64,000 nt of DNA from Basidiobolus meristosporus CBS 931.73 (lineage: Eukaryota; Basidiobolomycota; Basidiobolomycetes; Basidiobolales; Basidiobolaceae). Below the pieces are notes generated by a model. That model did no database searches. It worked only from the letters and a program-made list of their open reading frames with translations, and was not told the DNA's origin. This document shows, piece after piece, positions 46,166 to 59,078 of the stretch. The position numbers and the translations under genes were made by a program. Where the stretch lies: the NCBI GenBank assembly GCA_002104905.1, contig MCFE01000248.1, positions 50,842 through 114,841 of the forward strand, read 5' to 3'. Position 1 is the stretch's first letter; each line of letters begins with the position of its first letter.

Positions 46166-49100
46166 AAAAATAAATCGGAGTCAAGTTCTCGAACCCATGT
46201 TGCATGTTCTGATGATTACATCAAGATCCTCGGTTTTGCCTGACTCCTGTAGTATGAAATGTCCAAATGGGGTACGAAATTGTTGCCACTCGAGGATACA
46301 TCTTGCTATTACACAGGGTTGGAAATAAAGGAAGCCATTCACCGTAAATAGTGGTGCTATCGAAAGGCCTCGTGTGCTAGGAACTTGGGAATATGGTGGC
46401 ACCCCAAACGCACCAGGAGAGGAGTGCTCCAATTGGGAACCAACACCAAACCCACTGAAGCAACTAGTTTCAAAATAATATTTCCTCATCACCCATGAGA
46501 CCTATATATGGGTCCTGAGACAAATCAACCAAACACCCATCTGTTACACGTTCTTTTGACTCTTGTGCAAACCAATGCCCTTACCCATCTGGACTTGTCA
46601 CCAAAACGCTTCGAGATCGCTGGTAGGATTTCTCGCCACGTGATGAGGAAATACCAAGTATCACTAGTCTACTAGAACTCATCCATTCTGAGTAAACAAG
46701 AGTAGCTTCCAAGGAATCCATTGGAATTCATTTAATACTACATTATGCAGGTGCAAACTGGTGAGCTTTCTTACCGCCATGCGGTGTCTGATGGATACAC
46801 CTATTTGTCATTGTGTATGGGATGGTTACCTGGTAAGGTGGAATCAGTTGGGGCAGTGTTCCCAGTGTTCCAATAGGCGGAATGCAGGGCGTGATGTAGA
46901 GTTAATAACTTATTAAATGGACCTCGAGTTAATAACGTGCAACACATTCAGTACGGATATGGGAAGATTCCTTGCCCAATTCTATCATTTTCTTTATCTG
47001 CGATGTGCTAGCCGATGTAAAAATCCTTCATCTCGAATAGGAAATCCAACTTTCCCAGTCATTACATCACACCACCACAACTTTGTTTTGGTGCCCTCCG
47101 AGGCACAAACCAATAAACACTAAATACTACTCCGGATGGAACCGAGACATGTAACCAGAAACACCTTTTTTAAATGAATATCTGGCAGTTAATAACAACC
47201 ACCTGCATTGCTGGGCAATGAGTGTGTCAGGATCAATGGCTGATGCGAAGCAAGCATAGAGTATCCAGCATTCTGTCCCAAGGCGTAAGCATGCCTTCTT
47301 GGCTCTTCCTTGCGGGGCTTCGCCCTGCTGTTGTGGAAGATACACCGAGTTGGGACCAGATGTTCATCATCAATCCGGCGATAAACTTGAATGCAATCTA
47401 ATTGACCACAAAACCATAACGTAGTGAGGGATCTATGTAAGAGTTTTTCCATGATCTCTCGGGCGTAATTGGATGTAGGATATTCCGGGCATGCACAGAT
47501 CATGCAGTATATCGTAGATACTCTACAGGTGACATTTGCAGAACAGATTCCGATCGAGGCCTGAGTCAAAATTTGGCTGAACTTGGTTCGATTCAAGCTG
47601 GTTGAAAATCCCAAACAAATGGGGGTAATTCAGCCTATAATCATTGCTCCCAAACAAAAATGGGAATCGGGAGTTACGGGGTAGTTATCCCTCCGTTACA
47701 TTGGAGGTAATGCATATCAAGGGAGTGGGCACCCACACCGCTGCTTTCCTTCAGGTCGGCGTTCCAACCACGGCCAAGTTTTGCCGGAAGAATCATCTCC
47801 CCAGGATACATCGCCTCGCAACATATAAAGTCGAAGGCAAACTGCTTGAACGAACTACCCCACCTAGATTGCGAGATACGATTTGACACTTCAAAACCAC
47901 CAAGAGATAGAGCAATAGTTGTCGAATTACCTGCCCTGCGAATCCATGATGTGGCCTATGTAGCAGGATCCCTTGGTGATACAGGCGAGCTAGTCTTGTC
48001 CGTTCATCTGAAAGAATTGAACCTGATTTGACGGAGCCAGTAGGTTGTGGTCACTGGTGAGACCTATTCTATTTGATCGGGGTAAATAAACAGTTCGTTT
48101 CGTGTGGTTACAACCTCCGTTCATGGTAGCTCAAATTTGTCTAACGTACCGTTGATGCAGAGCCACTTAATCCATCTGGTTGGCCACAAAACATGGATAA
48201 ATTGTTTGCGAAGGATCTCCTTATCACGAGTGTCGGATTGCTGGATGGGAAATAGTTGATATGTAGGCAGCAGGAGCACTGGTGCTTGGAATATCATATG
48301 CAGTGTACTACCCGAGGATTTGGTGGAGATTGGTGAATTTGTTCCATGCCAAAACTTGTAATCACAAAGTGAATCAAGAATTCTTCTCAATATCGTGATA
48401 TCACTTTTTCAGAGTGGGTCAACACCAACGAACGTGCCATACTGCCTATTGTGGCTTTGAATCACATTTGTGATATGTAAGATGAGAACATCTTCCATGG
48501 ACTTTGATAGCTCTGAAATGCGTAAGCTCACCAAGCGAATATGTACTCTTGTTAGCGCAACGACCGCAACCCTCATGCAATATGACAAAACATCCAGAAT
48601 ATATGAAGACAGTAGGCCGAATCAATAAAGCTAGTATAAGAAGTCTGAATCAAGAGCTCGTGTTTGTGCTTGTTATTGCCACTGGTCCAGATCATCGATA
48701 CGATACAGTTTCTTGCATGTGGGTACAGCGCTATCTTCAATCGACATCAGTCCATATTTCATCAGTAGTTGTAATCACAATGCTGGAAGAAGAGGAGTCG
48801 TACTCAATCATGGCTCGGGTTCCTCAAATGCTCGAGCTCCCTGTTTATGCACCACTCAAGTAACAGTGCCCTGACAACACAGGCGGCATTTGTAAGTCGT
48901 ACTCTCGCAGTAGCGCTCACCACCTTTGAGGAGCTGATGCCCATAAGCATCTCTCACAGAAGCTGATCCACGACTGCAAGGAATCTATGAGTGGTAAACA
49001 CATACAGAGTTATAGATTACCATTACATACTGCGAATAAGGTAACCAGATTGTTGTCCGACCCACCGTTATTAAGTTCTACCTGCCCTAATTTCCACAGT

Positions 49101-50362
49101 AGAACTCTCATTCATTTATAATATTGTTGAGTTTGGTCAACAGGGGGAGCCAACATACTATGCGTTACAAGATCCACGATAGCAGTGTTCCGAAGTTCTG
49201 GAACGCCGTTATAGTTATATTGAAACCGAAACCCTTACCTACACAGGTGCATTGAGGAGTGTGATTGGTTTGGAGTAGATTAGGATTGGTGGCGGATAGA
49301 GTCAGAGATGTTATTGCATGATATGTTGATCTCATTTTAAGCCACCATGCAGCATAAACAAACAACTGGACATCCCAGAGCTTAAACAGGATTGTGATCC
49401 GATATAGATTTATATCAAAGTTCCAGCACATTGACCGGACATTGGTCAGAGAACAAGGACTGACTACGAGTGGTCTTCCATCTAGTATGTCAGCAAATCG
49501 CTTCTGATGTCACAGAAGGGAGTTAGTACCTATGGTACTTAAGCCAGAGGTCATTTCAACCAGTGCTCGTGACCCGAGGCCGAGTATATGGCTTTACCAT
49601 CCAAAGGTTGTTCAATGATGACTGATGCTAGGGAATCCCGCAGGGCCACTCCCTTGGGCGGGCAAGAAGGGGCAGTACGGATCAATAGTCATTACACGGC
49701 AATTTTATCGTGTTCCACCTACCACTACCATCTTTGGCCCCATCTACCATTCTGCCGTCAGGTTCCTTGGTAGGATGATCACTGCCAGGTAAGCCCCACA
49801 AAGGCAAGATCCACATAGCGGTGCCATTGCTAGTTCCGAAGTGTGCGGAAGAACTCTCGAGACCATGCCTTTTTGCAAACACTGACCCTGCCAGTCTACA
49901 GATTGCTCAATACCAACACCACCATCCCGGCTCCTCCTCGTCTGCGAAGGCCTCAGGGTAAAGCCATCCCCACCTGAATAGATGACTGGCTCAAGGGCAG
50001 CCTAGATCTTGAATAAACGGACTGAATGCATTATGGCGATTTATACATCGCAATGATAAGTAGACCATCCGAGCTGCCGATAGATACCAAATGCAACAGC
50101 TAGTTTGGTTTCACACAATGACAAAACTGGGCTTCACAATACCAATCAGTTCGCATATCATGCTGGATCCATGATCACCAGAGCAGCAATCCCAAAGCTT
50201 TAAAATCAAGCCAGTGCACGAGAGAGCCAGAGCCTCAATTCACTATTTCAACAACTCCAACCCAACTCATTGGTCTTTAGCAGAATCCATTGTTTCCGAT
50301 CTGCAGGATTCGCCATCCCCGGAAAACTTGACCTTGTCGTTACCCATCATTTTGCTGCGAAT
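46166..50362. other. 4.2-kb region without a recognised gene
   Basis: Open frames overlap on both strands at 47644-48031. The minus-strand frame reading down to 47674 (RWGSSFKQFAFDFICCEA and onward) could be a C-terminal exon starting near 47957 after CTACATAG. A cysteine-rich minus-strand segment at 48973-48856 (GGERYCESTTYKCRLCC) also follows a good acceptor site. I could not extend either into a convincing gene. They may be exons of fast-evolving secreted proteins or degraded genes. Confidence 0.3.
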
Positions 50363-51565
50363 ATGACCTATTCGGCTGTACATTCCTACTACTCACAATG
50401 CCCATATCCCACACAGAGGGTTTTTGCTCCTCCGGGTTACGATTTTACCCGGGATCAATTTGTGACCGTAGACCATCTATCGTCATGCTTCGACCAAGGA
50501 AAACCAATGAATGCAGAGAACGTAGCTGAGCTCAATAATGCATTTGCAAGGGATTCGAGTGATTACAAGCTAGGGGGCGCGTTTTGGCCAGTTTCCTCAT
50601 GTGATAGTTCCACTGCCGTGGATAACCCAGCCTTTCAGCTGTACGATGGCCTTCCGATTAAGGAGGAAACAGACACGGCGGCTTTCTCAATGACTAAGGC
50701 TCAGTTGGTTGAAAGAGCGTCCATTGGCTACAGTGATATCAACCACCTGGCCTCGAAATATGACCACCAACGTGTTGTATGGGATCAAGCACATTCTGGT
50801 GGAGGCAATCCTCCGAAATCAGAGAATACAGACACGGATGAGCCCCCAACGCTTACCAACAACACTGAACCAGATTGCAATGAAGCGAATTTGCCACAAT
50901 GCTCACCTAGGGCCACCCTCGCCACAAGCACAGGAAACACCACCACCCGCAGTTCCAAATCTCCATTGCTATCCACATGGTTTGGAGTTTCGGAATACAC
51001 GTTGTCCCCTCCTGTCAGCGACCTCGCCGAGGTGTTGTACCCAACAGAGATTTCAACACTCTACGAAGCTACCCAGCTAGGTTATGAGAAAGAGAGTGTT
51101 TGGTCTCGGTCTCTCTCCGATCTCGATGGGCTGGGCCATTTGGTAGATTACCCTGCGCACCTAAATGAGAGAGTCGGCTACAATGGGCAATACTATACCT
51201 CTGGTTCTGAGCAGAGTTGCATTACGCCATGCAGCTCTCCCAGCTTGGAGAAGGTGCATCCTCACTCTGATGGATTGGCAAAGGATCAGGTTAGCTACTC
51301 CAAATTAAATGGTGCTTGCACAGGGAAAAAGAGAGCAAACCCACCAACGTCCATGATGTCCACCTTTAATTCGAAGATGCTATCGGCGTCAGCCAAGAAG
51401 TACCATTGCTTGATCTGCCAGAAAGGGTTTAGCAGGCCAAGTTCCCTGAATACACATATGTATTCCCATACCGGCGAGAAACCGTTTAAATGCTCACATG
51501 AGGGGTGTGGGCGAAGTTTCTCAGTAGTGAGCAATCTTCGTCGCCACTCGAAGATCCATGGCTGA
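50363..51565 (+). CDS. C2H2 zinc-finger transcription factor, 400 aa
   Basis: A single-exon frame. The first in-frame ATG is at 50363 (MTYSAVHSYYS). Residues 1-340 are low-complexity, Ser/Thr/Pro-rich and probably disordered. The last 55 residues hold two C2H2 fingers: YHCLICQKGFSRPSSLNTHMYSH and a second with CSHEGCGRSFSVVSNLRRHSKIH, separated by the TGEKPFK linker. This C-terminal pair is widespread in fungal regulators and binds GC-rich DNA. The stop follows the last finger immediately. The target genes are not inferable. Confidence 0.88.
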   Translation: MTYSAVHSYYSQCPYPTQRVFAPPGYDFTRDQFVTVDHLSSCFDQGKPMNAENVAELNNAFARDSSDYKLGGAFWPVSSCDSSTAVDNPAFQLYDGLPIKEETDTAAFSMTKAQLVERASIGYSDINHLASKYDHQRVVWDQAHSGGGNPPKSENTDTDEPPTLTNNTEPDCNEANLPQCSPRATLATSTGNTTTRSSKSPLLSTWFGVSEYTLSPPVSDLAEVLYPTEISTLYEATQLGYEKESVWSRSLSDLDGLGHLVDYPAHLNERVGYNGQYYTSGSEQSCITPCSSPSLEKVHPHSDGLAKDQVSYSKLNGACTGKKRANPPTSMMSTFNSKMLSASAKKYHCLICQKGFSRPSSLNTHMYSHTGEKPFKCSHEGCGRSFSVVSNLRRHSKIHG

Positions 51566-54274
51566 AGATTCCACCAGGCGCTTGCCTCTTGAAGATGGCT
51601 GTGCAACATCATCATGTTTGGTGAAATCCACGTTCACTTGCAAGGCTCAGCTGCATATATACCTTTCAACTTCTTCCCCCCCCCGTTGGTATTCTCCAAT
51701 AATATCATTGTATTCACCCAGCATCACATTTCAACCTGTAATTTGTTCCAGTTGCAAATCATTGCAATCTCCTTTCAGATTTACGCATGAATTTATACCG
51801 TGTATAATTCCTTCCAAGAAAATAGCTCTTAACTCATGCACGGACGCTTATGCATACCCGTTGTTTTTCTGCACGGTGACTTGAGGACCTGGTGTAGGCT
51901 GGATCTCGAACAGTTGTATCTACTTATTTCGAAGAGGATGCTTCAGATATGAGTTTTGTCTCTACCTGCGTTGTACACTATTTTGAATTTAGGAACGTCT
52001 GGTTGGGATCAACTTGTCGACAATCCCTCGAATATCGAAATAGTTTAAACAGCCATTTTCGAGATCATTAAAAATACCCCAGAGATATGTTCATTTCCTA
52101 GTCTTACACATGACTATCTTAGTATAAACTGGGCATCTATTAATCGAATTGTCACAACATACGCCCATACAACCTCCTAGATGGCAAGGATCGGGTGGAG
52201 TTGACTACCTGCCGCTGATGGGTCATTGTTAAACAAGATGTATTCATTCACTACCAACGGGTCTTGGCTTAGGGTTAGGTTACAATAAGTAACAATTCTA
52301 TGGAGCCTACGCATGTTATCAAGTAGTAAAATAAAATGCAGCATCCGGGCAAATATGGGGTTTTGCAAGATGTATTCTATAGCACTCTCGTGCGTCATCG
52401 TAAACATGCGTAGCCAGCTTTAAATTAGATTACTCTAATTAAAGTCAGGAAAGAACAAAACAGCATGTAGAAATTGTTGCAATTAATCGTAAAGGTACTT
52501 GCGTAGCTAATCGCTAAATTGTGAGTTAGTTGCTTAATACATTAGCTAATCCTTTGGAGTAGTAAGCTCCTTGAAGTTTTCAAAATACTCAAATTTGACC
52601 AAGTGGCCCCAAACTTTGTACACCATCTATGCACAAACGATTGATTCCGCAAGCAAATCGTCAAACTCTCAAAATCTTGCAAAGGAAGCCAGCTAGATAT
52701 TTTTATTTACGTAATGAAGGCTTGGTGGAGATTATTACAACATGTTAGGGCGCATTGGGAGTGATTTGGAGAAGTCTTGACTTTACCTTTGCTGCAAAAC
52801 ATTGCAGAAAGTTGACCGGGATTTGGAAAAGTAGCTGACTTGTTCCATATGATCATGTTGGTATATTAAGTTTATATCTAATATCTACAACAAGGTGCCA
52901 ATCTGAACCATGGGATGCTTAAGTTGCTTGGAACAAGATCAAACAATGTCATCAACTTTCAATTGATACTACATCTATACCGAATTAGATACTAGGCTCT
53001 ACTAAACTACCACCGCTGGAAAAAGCTAGTTAATACGTAATCGCATTCAAAAAGGAAGTGTCAACATTCTTGATACGATTTTCATAAAAGTCGATTTGCA
53101 GTAAGTGGCCCACGTTTTGTTCCACTTTATCTCTACCATTCCGCTTACCCTTTTCAACTGATATGCCCAGTGCATTTTGAACTCCTTATGCAATCCAACG
53201 GCCAGTACGGAATTAAACCAAATACTGCGAAATAATAGCTGAAGTTGAATAACTACAAGAGTCTGCACAAATACTTCCAGTTCTGTTTATGGATAGTTAC
53301 AGTCTAACCAATTGTACAGAAAGTTACCTTTCCATTATACATCAACCATTAGTATTCTATTATGAATCAGGCAATTACTGACGCCAGAGGAGTTACTAGT
53401 ATTGAAGTAGCTTGAGGATATGGCACCTTCCTCATTCAATCTGTAATCTTAGTTGCTCACAGTCAATGCTGATATATTCTGCGCTCGACAATATATATCC
53501 GGAGTAGTTACAAGTATTGAGATATTGGCGTATTTGAGATTAGCAAGATATCTCAGACTTATCATCTACTAATGCGTTCTAATACAGACATCGGTACCAC
53601 AATCCCACATTCATTATACTACATGCTTGGCCTGATGAAGGCAAGAAGAGATTGTGGCAAGTGAAGTGCACCAAAAGGAAAATGTGTCCAAAGGCTTTTG
53701 TGAAAGCATTTCTAACATATTGACCAAGTGTGAAAATATATGAATGCCGAACCAATTCTCTGCGATGGCCCCTAAAACGTCATAATTACAGGCTTATTTG
53801 AAATGAATCTACCATGAATACCCTTTGAATGAATATGCGCCGTCATTTATCACCTATTCCTCAGAGGGAGCACTTGTTGACTTTCATCTATGCAAGGTCT
53901 AACACACAGGAAACACATCATGGATGAATGTAGTTCCTATTTTGCAGACAACGTAAATACTCAGATATTTAAGTCTGATTCTTAGATGAAGATTTGAATG
54001 AGTGACGTTTACTTGCTAATTCGTCTACCTTGATACAAGTATATATATGATGAGTTGAGCCATTTAATATAATAATCAATAGGCCACTCCTAACAGTCAC
54101 TCGAAATAGCTAGCCAGACTGAAGCTACTTGCTAAAAGCTTGGGTCAGGGTTTATTAAGTTAAGAGTTCGAGAGGAACAGCTACTTTATCTGCCTAATAA
54201 TTGTACAATCATTTCTGCGGAGTGCCAAACTTCTCCTTGGTGAAAGTATAGGTGGGTTGCATTTCACCTTCGGA
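51566..54274. other. 2.7-kb AT-rich region, weak transposon traces only
   Basis: No gene is recognised. About 52580-52650 (a GACCAAGTGGCCCC stretch with an AACTTTGTACAC-like core) is weakly similar to the middle of the Copia LTR at 4860-4915, suggesting a strongly diverged LTR remnant. It is not strong enough to annotate separately. Confidence 0.35.
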
Positions 54275-54850
54275 TCAGAGCTTCATTGTGCGGGTTCCGA
54301 CCTTCCATTCGGTGAAATTACCCTTCACAATGGTGTTATCGAAGCCGCTATTCCAGGTATTATCGTCGAGGAAGTTCAAATAAAGTGAGAAATGTGGCAT
54401 TGTATCATCAGCCAAGTCAGTGATCACCACTGCCTTAGGTGATTTGATAAAGTTCACCTCTTGACCCACCCTTAGGGATAGATATCTTGGCTTATCAACA
54501 GACCAGATGTACTGGCTACTCAGCACGATGTTTCTCCATGCCTCCGCAATGTCGCCGTTCCCGGGTTCTGAGGGATCGCTGAGCTTTAAAGAGATGATCC
54601 TCAAAGTTCACTTGTAACCACGGCGAACGGGATGGTAGTCAAATACTTGGCGTCAAACCCAGGTTCAACGCAGCTGATTCGGTAGTTGACTTCTACTGTT
54701 TTATAATTAATCTTTGAGCTGAAGCTTGTTAAGATTTTATCTTGATGGCAATCAGCTGATGAAGCTTTCCGCGACTATCTACTGCTTCAAAGCTGGAACC
54801 AGCTTGGAATTCTAAATCAAGGCTTTTGTGACTGTTGGCATTAGCAGTAT
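54275..54850 (-). pseudogene. Decayed protein gene, family unknown
   Basis: The frame 54604-54275 (RIISLKLSDPSEPGN through NTIVKGNFTEWKVGTRTMKL) is preceded by a second frame carrying NYKTVEVNYRISCVEPGF and PFAVVTSEL. They are separated by one frameshift near 54605. The two blend into one beta-rich sequence, so a frameshifted gene is the simplest reading. An intron cannot be excluded. I do not recognise the family. Confidence 0.4.
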
Positions 54851-57305
54851 TCAAATTGTCACGTTATCTAGTGACGCAGCAATGCGGACCATTATAAATT
54901 ATGATAACGAACTTTTCAATATTCACAGTTGCACAGCGAAGAGCATGGAATTGGAGCAGCAATGGCGTAACGGAGAGACGCAAGATCTAGGATCCATGTG
55001 TTATAGCAATTGCAGGCATATTGCAGCTCGATTGACTTGAAATATGCCTATGAAGTATTATGATATTGTTTCGATATTGACGGTTTTTGTTATCTCAAAT
55101 ACGTAGATTAATCCTCAGTGCACAAAATTCCGTAACCCTTGCGCCAGTATTCATGCATCAACACCTTTGGATTCTTCTCTAGTATGCCCTAACACCACTC
55201 ACTCAGTGAATAAACTAATCATTCTACAGCAAGAATGATTCACAGAAGCATAATATTGATGACAATCTTTGATCCGGAATATTTGGGACTTTATTGGGAA
55301 GAACCTAGAATTGGCGTACATAGATTATTATTATACCAAGGATATTGTCGGTATTATATTATACTGATCTGTCCCTCCTGATGTGATATAGTAATGAGTA
55401 TAACTCCTGTGCAAAATACTTGCATTTCAAGTTAGGCTGGCAGGATACTATCACACATATACTTGGCAATCCTCAATATAGGTAGCATTAGCTTTCAGCT
55501 AGAATATTTATCATATCTTATCAATGAGCTTCTGATCAAAGTGTGTAAGGTTTATAGAGGAACTTCCATATTCTTAAACAATCTCACCTGCTGGAAGTTG
55601 CATGTTGCACTCTTGATAATCAGGGTTATTGTATGCTTGATCTTGATCCCTAGTTCTATGGGCTCTAGTGTTCTTCAGCCTCCACCCCCTTTCTGCAGCT
55701 CCAGTTAGGACTCTTCTTGCTCATAGTGGAGCTACTTAGGAATATTTGGATTTAAATGATGTCCGTGAGAACACTGTCTAAATACAAAGGCATGTAACAC
55801 GCAAAACCATTGGCTGAAATCATCACTTATAGATACAAGAGTCCCCATACAGCTTTGCGGTACATGAAGAGGAGGAGTAAAGAGACCTTAGAGTGGTGGT
55901 TATAAATAACTTGAGTACCATAATTCTTGACCATCAAGCAGGACTTGCCTCTACATTCTCAACCTCATTTGGGTAGTGTCCTGTATCTGTAGCTCAAGCT
56001 TCTAACTGCTTAGGTGGGGACTTGTGTAGTGAATCCCTGCTGAGTTAGATCCATGTTTTCAGAGCCTTTCTGTCACCTTGGCATCCTTAAGTAATTACAA
56101 AATGATGTCTATAAAAGACTTAAGCAATATGTTAGGCTGGTAACCAAGCAAAAAGTGCACCGGAGCGGTGTCAAGTTGTTAAGACTAGGTAGATAGGTAT
56201 TGGTAGCCCCCCACATGTGGTACCAAAGTAACTAATCAGCATCTACTCGTACTTCCCTTTACGGCTAGCACACTACATTGCATTTTAGTGAGTACTGCAA
56301 ATAAAAAGGATTTCCCTCAATAATCATCCTTTTGAATATCTGAGCTGGCATTTGACTCATCACCTCCAGCAAAAACGGCAATCTCGCCAGCGACACCGTG
56401 CCTTTGGAAATGACCGAATATGCAAATAATAGCTTGTTATATGTAAAGGAACACGCCCTTTTATTACCACTCTTGGAATTGGAACTGAAATTATTCAGTC
56501 CATAGTCAGAATGGGCTTCATGATAATCTTGATAGAAAAGATGTGTCCGAGATTCCTGTATTTATATATCAGGCATACAGTGTCAGGAATATGTCCTAAA
56601 CCCCAGGTTGATTTGGTGCTGTAACAGGCAATGCAATGAGGCAAATATCCATTAGCACCTACCCACTGTAATACCGGCCTCACGTAACTGTGTCTGGTAT
56701 TATTCTAGTGAGCTGAAGATACGCAGTTAGGTATCATATTCAGCCTGAACAGTAGTGGGTTCCATGCAGTGTTTAGCGTAATAGCAACACCAAACCAAAA
56801 ATGTATGTGCATTGTGGTGAAGGCAGGAATTTAGTACATAATACTAGTAATAATAAATACAATCTCCATCTTGGTTCATGACATCCTGCTCGGGTGTGAT
56901 CAATTGGTGAGAAGAGTGGGCTTCTCCTTGCTAATGAAGTGTTTGGTTGAATGCAGAAAGGGCTAGGATTGCAGTAGCATTCCAGCTACTTACCGCGCAT
57001 CATCTTTATTCACGAAACGCAGGCTCTAATGCTCCCGAGAACAAGTAATATGGTCATCTCATCATGCATCCTGCACTTCACAATACCTTAACGATATACA
57101 GACGGTAGCAAATCAATATCACTACCTTCCCTCTTGCAGAGGTCCCAACCAATATTATAATCTGTCAAACCCTCAGTGAATTCCAATTTACTCAAACAAC
57201 TATTTACCCGCGAGGAGGTCTAGCACCCACTGCCAATCTGAAAATAGAGTATATGATCATAGGAATGGTCTGGTTTATTATACCTTTACAAGACAGTGCT
57301 AATTT
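54851..57305. other. 2.5-kb region without a recognised gene
   Basis: AT-rich sequence with short random frames (for example 55463-55708 on plus). I see no conserved motif, RNA gene or repeat. It lies on the subtelomeric side of the gene-dense part. Confidence 0.45.
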
Positions 57306-58001
57306 TCATACAAATACCAAGTCTTCTGGTTCAGCAACAATTACTGCAAAGTAATCCCAGAGAGATGCTAAACTGGCCTGGTGAACTTCTTCTGCAGAGA
57401 TTTCATGGCCTAGACCGTCCTTTAAAGCTCTAGCTCCGCAAGCATTTCCAACAACAACCACCTAGAAGTTTCCAAGATTATATTATATCAGTAAAGAGGC
57501 AATAAAACTCACTATCAGAGCAAGCTACTATGCACCAACCTGATAGCCCTTTTCTGCACCGTCTCGCGCTGCTGAGTTGACGCACATATGTGTGCCGTAT
57601 CCGACAAGTATTAAATTTTGGATTCCTTTCTTTTGTAGGGTTTCTTCCAACTGAGTATCCTTCCATGCACTGACATGATGTTTGACAATCACGGCTTCGT
57701 CGTTTTGGGGAGCAACTTGCTCTATAATTTGACTTCCCCATTTTTGACTATTAAATATGGGAGCAGATTCCCCTGGCAAATGGTGGACAACATGTATTAC
57801 GGGTAGATGAATAGAGCGGGCTTTTTGAACAAGGCGCTGAATTCGGGGAAATGAATGGGATTCAAGCTGATGTATGGGGACTTGCCCGTTGGATAGATAT
57901 TCGTTTTGAACATCAATCAAGATTAGCGCCGTCTTTGAAATCTCCAGTGGAGAAGGCTTGGTACTAGCACCGGCAATTTCACGGAGGGCAAGAGGATTCA
58001 T
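57306..58001 (-). CDS. Isochorismatase-family (cysteine hydrolase) protein, 205 aa
   Basis: Exons 58001-57540 and 57461-57306 (462 and 156 nt, phase 0), joined through VVVVGNACGARALKDG. The catalytic residues of the cysteine-hydrolase fold are present: Asp in LILIDVQNEYL (about residue 30), Lys in VIVKHHVSAW (about 107) and Cys in THMCVNSAARDG (about 140). The family covers nicotinamidases and isochorismatases; which reaction applies here cannot be told. Length is normal (about 200 aa), with no targeting signal. It is the last clear single-copy gene before the telomere. Confidence 0.85.
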
Positions 58002-59019
58002 CGTAATTGAATAAGATTTCCAACGAGGTTGATATATTTATAGGAAGGTCAGACCAATCAATTATATTTGTTATAGAATGCTAATGCTTATATAAATTCG
58101 GCATTAACCATGTGACCAGCCATCCACACTTTCAATTTGCCATTTCCTCCTGAACCGATAAAGCATACCTGATGGTTGGTGCGCCAAGATCAAGCCTTTA
58201 CTATATTGGGAATATCTGTAGAAGATAATTATAGTAAACCTTCACTCGAAGAGAAACTCTTGGAATTTCTAAATATTGAGCGATTAGTAAGCATGAACCG
58301 TCCCTAGTAAACTCAACATTGCGGAAATGACACGTCACTAATAGCTTCAATCGATGCCCTTGAGTTTGACATGAAAATATTCGATCGGCCATCAAACAAA
58401 TATGGTAGAGTAGGGTTATTTCTTAGCTCTTGACAAAGTAAAACGCAAGCAAAGTTAAGCAAACAAAACGCTCATCCTGACCTGCGCACGCACCCTTCTT
58501 ACCACACACCAAGATCCAGTCTAAACCACATTTGTATGATCTGTCTAAAGGGCCATACGCATTGAACCTCCAATAACCCACGCCAGAAACGACTTCAAAC
58601 TAATCATGTTATGTTAACATTGTTTACAAAAGAGACCCTGGCTCAGACCATCGCTAGTCTTTTTGAACTGCCTTGCAATCTGTAGGGAATATCTTTAGAG
58701 CATTGGGATCAATCCCAGTCTTTTTCTGGTTAGCAGGGGCAACAGTCTACACTAGATGAACTCTTCCTTCCAAATGAAGCAAAGATAGGAGTATAAGCCA
58801 TTGGTGATTAACACATCATTAGAAGGGAAAGATGGGAGTGAAAGTAGCAAGCATGACCTAAGAAATGAATGGTGTCTTGCAAGCAATTAGTAGCTGCATA
58901 TATACTTAAAAATTGAAAAATTATTCAACTCACAGATGATTGATTAGTACCAAAATCTTACAGGAGTGAGAAATTCTGAGACCAAGTGATATGTGGTTAA
59001 CTTTTTACTGGTGAATATG
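58002..59019. other. Intergenic, nothing recognised
   Basis: Upstream region of the hydrolase and left flank of the subtelomeric elements. No gene is supported. Confidence 0.45.
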
Positions 59020-59078
59020 TTGTAAGAGTTTTGGAGCTATTGGAAGTCATTGGGAAAGCAAGTAGACTATGGGATTTT
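59020..59078 (-). repeat. Fragment of a minus-strand Copia LTR
   Basis: TGTTGTAAGAGTTTTGGAGC at 59020 matches the inner end of a reversed Copia LTR like 10322-10380. It abuts the plus-strand LTR at 59079, so two oppositely oriented LTR ends lie side by side. Confidence 0.6.

Noticed and set aside
47846..48031. Plus-strand protein with a beta-type composition
   Set aside because: It overlaps an equally open minus-strand frame; neither strand can be preferred from sequence alone.
52580..52770. Copia LTR copy in the AT-rich region
   Set aside because: Only a short, weak match to the LTR core; not enough to annotate an element.
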